Below, piece after piece: positions 47,861 through 49,194 of a DNA stretch of 49,194 nt. Positions within the stretch are counted from its first letter, which is position 1. Every line of letters starts with the position of its first letter. Location of the stretch: NCBI GenBank assembly GCA_947624435.1, contig CANQKE010000015.1, forward strand, positions 1-49,194, read 5' to 3'. The translations under genes were made by a program, and so were the position numbers. Below the pieces are notes generated by a model. That model saw only the letters and a program-made list of their open reading frames with translations. It did no database searches and was not told the origin of the DNA. The stretch comes from an uncultured Ruminiclostridium sp. (lineage in GTDB: Bacteria > Bacillota > Clostridia > Oscillospirales > Ruminococcaceae).

Positions 47861-48796
47861 ATGGATAAAAAAGCAACCCGTGAAAGCTACGGCGAGGCGC
47901 TTGTAATGCTCGCCGAAAAGAGAAAGGACCTTGTTGTGCTGGACGCGGATCTGGCGGCGGCTACCAAGACAGGGACTTTCAAAAAGGCATATCCCGACCG
48001 CTTTTTCGACTGCGGTATAGCGGAAGCGAATATGATGGGTGTTGCGGCGGGCATCGCCACCACCGGCAAGCTGGTTTTCGCCAGCACATTCGCAATGTTT
48101 GCGGCAGGCAGAGCTTTTGAGATAGTAAGAAACAGCATAGGCTATCCTCACCTTAACGTTAAGATAGGCGCTACTCATGCCGGAATATCGGTAGGCGAGG
48201 ACGGCGCGAGCCATCAGTGCAACGAGGATATCGCGCTTATGCGTGCGATACCCGGCATGACTGTCATAAATCCCGCCGACGATATTGAAGCAAAGGCGGC
48301 GGTGCTTGCAATGGCGGATTACGAGGGTCCGACCTATATGCGTTTCGGCAGACTTGCCGCGCCGATATTCAACGACCCCGCGACCTATAAGTTTGAGTTA
48401 GGCAAGGGCATACGCCTTAAAGAGGGCGACGACGTCACCATAATCGCTACCGGACTTATGGTAGCTCAGGCGCTTGCGGCGGCGAGCGAGCTCAGAGATA
48501 TGGGGATAAACGCCGACGTTATCAATATCCACACCATCAAGCCGATAGACAAGGATATTATAATCGAATCGGCAAAGCGCACCGGCTGCGTCGTTACTGT
48601 AGAGGAACACAGCGTTATCGGCGGCCTCGGCAGCGCGGTTTGCGACGTACTCAGCGAAAACTGCCCCACCCGCGTTACTAAGATAGGCGTTCAGGACGTG
48701 TTCGGCCATTCCGGCCCCGCTCCCAAGCTGCTTGAGGAGTTCGGACTTTGCGCCGAGAACATTGTTTCGGTGGTAAAAAAGGTAGTAGGTAAATAA
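47861..48796 (+). CDS. tkt: Transketolase, C-terminal subunit
   Basis: A 311-residue subunit with the pyrimidine-binding and C-terminal transketolase domains: RESYGEAL, LDADLAAATKTGTF, DCGIAEANMMGVAAG and TFAMFAAGRAFE, then RFGR and VTVEEHSVIGGLGSAV. It completes the split enzyme with the preceding gene, 18 nt upstream. AGGAAAGGAG precedes ATG 47861. A terminator follows. Confidence 0.95.
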   Translation: MDKKATRESYGEALVMLAEKRKDLVVLDADLAAATKTGTFKKAYPDRFFDCGIAEANMMGVAAGIATTGKLVFASTFAMFAAGRAFEIVRNSIGYPHLNVKIGATHAGISVGEDGASHQCNEDIALMRAIPGMTVINPADDIEAKAAVLAMADYEGPTYMRFGRLAAPIFNDPATYKFELGKGIRLKEGDDVTIIATGLMVAQALAAASELRDMGINADVINIHTIKPIDKDIIIESAKRTGCVVTVEEHSVIGGLGSAVCDVLSENCPTRVTKIGVQDVFGHSGPAPKLLEEFGLCAENIVSVVKKVVGK

Positions 48797-48818
48797 ATTT
48801 TCGGGATTCTAAATATAG

Positions 48819-48854
48819 AACCGTCAGGCTCCATTAGGGGCTTGACGGTTTTTT
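48819..48854 (+). terminator. Transketolase operon terminator
   Basis: A perfect 8-bp stem AACCGTCA/TGACGGTT with a 16-nt loop that can pair further, followed by T4-T6. Confidence 0.88.
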
Positions 48855-48869
48855 GTCGGTTTGTAAAAT
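48842..48869 (+). promoter_or_regulatory. Possible promoter overlapping the terminator
   Basis: TTGACG (48842-48847), a 16-nt spacer and TAAAAT (48864-48869). It would start a transcript near 48876. Confidence 0.45.
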
Positions 48870-48875
48870 TTTGCA

Positions 48876-48970
48876 CTCAAAAGCTGTATCCATGCTTAAC
48901 ATATCAGGGCATGGAGCGGTCTTATCAATTATTTTCGGCTGTGGGCTAAAAATTGCTCACAGCTTTTTTT
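48876..48970 (+). ncRNA. Candidate small RNA
   Basis: A region of about 95 nt with no supported coding frame, lying between a possible promoter and a clear terminator. The terminator is a 9-bp stem GCTGTGGGC/GCTCACAGC (one G.T, 48938-48963) with T7. Inside is another inverted repeat, CCATGC/GCATGG. The 381-nt gap 48797-49177 holds this, the transketolase terminator and a promoter for the next gene. Confidence 0.4.
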
Positions 48971-49047
48971 GTGCGAAAATGCGTACAACTTCAAAACTGC
49001 CGCTGATGTGTTTTTTCGGCGGTTATTTTTTCGCAAATTTCATTCTT

Positions 49048-49075
49048 TTGCGAAAAGCAAAAACTATGCTAGAAT
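49048..49075 (+). promoter_or_regulatory. Promoter of the gene leaving the window
   Basis: TTGCGA (49048-49053), a 16-nt spacer ending in TGC and TAGAAT (49070-49075), followed by a G+C-rich inverted repeat before ATG 49178. Confidence 0.5.
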
Positions 49076-49177
49076 ATAATCGCAAAGCCGCAATACCGCG
49101 CTGTGCGGTCATTTGTTAAGCTGAAAGTATTATAGCATAAAAGCGGGCGAATGTCAACACGAAAAAGGAGAAAAAAG

Positions 49178-49194
49178 ATGGAAAATATTTATTT
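49178..49194 (+). CDS. First codons of a gene (partial)
   Basis: ATG 49178 with AAGGAG at 49165-49170 opens a frame reading MENIY to the window end. Nothing more can be said of its product. Confidence 0.6.

Noticed and set aside
48853-49119. Small + strand open frame after transketolase
   Set aside because: It has no ribosome site and runs through two hairpins, one a strong terminator; a non-coding RNA fits better.

Overview
The window looks like chromosomal DNA from a Gram-positive, spore-forming anaerobe of the Clostridia, probably Ruminococcus/Oscillospiraceae-like. The evidence is a clear sporulation sigma-G gene, a sepF-ylmH-divIVA-lspA division cluster, a miaB-mutS-mutL-miaA-hfq cluster, a split transketolase, strong AGGAGG-type ribosome sites and many TTGACA-17-TATAAT promoters. 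The assignment is inference; no 16S gene is present.

Layout. (1) Positions 1-9588, + strand: a surface-glycan operon for GDP-deoxysugars. It holds the end of gmd, a cupin, colD (GDP-4-keto-6-deoxymannose 3-dehydrase with the diagnostic Lys-to-His change), four tandem GDP-fucose/colitose-synthase paralogues, a GDP-mannose pyrophosphorylase and a GT2/TagF-like fusion. (2) 9624-15541: rmuC, tRNA-Leu(GAG), an SDR, and a GH3 glycosidase-sirtuin operon. (3) 15654-21558: a YegP-like protein, sigG, a stand-alone NrdD-like glycyl-radical domain behind an NrdR box, and a marR-ABC-ABC exporter operon. (4) 21719-29828: tyrA, a membrane protein, an XRE regulator, a repeat-rich membrane protein, an orphan sugar-binding lipoprotein and a soluble PocR-type chemoreceptor. 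(5) 29932-32803: glgA and a CaCA antiporter, then a structured intergenic element. (6) 32869-48796: housekeeping genes for tRNA modification, mismatch repair, Hfq, cell division, lipoprotein processing and transketolase. (7) 48842-49194: a possible small RNA and the first codons of another gene.

The most interesting signal is in region 1. Three simple-sequence tracts, (AT)12 at 549, G10 at 2746 and G9 at 4696, each sit at the extreme 3' end of a gene, beyond its conserved domain. Each is followed by an RNA hairpin that buries the Shine-Dalgarno of the next gene (colD, fcl-2 and fcl-4). By hand frame-tracing, tract length decides whether ribosomes of the upstream gene stop before the hairpin or translate through it and terminate at the next start codon. 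None of the junctions in this operon that lacks a tract shows such a hairpin. I read this as a hairpin-gated translational-coupling switch that would phase-vary which GDP-sugar enzymes are made. As written, gate 1 (colD) reads OFF, gate 2 (fcl-2) ON and gate 3 (fcl-4) OFF. The two later paralogues also lack the epimerase histidine, so the gates would change the product and not only its amount.

All coordinates, frames and stems were worked out by eye. Folding energies, homology searches and read-level variation could not be computed here.
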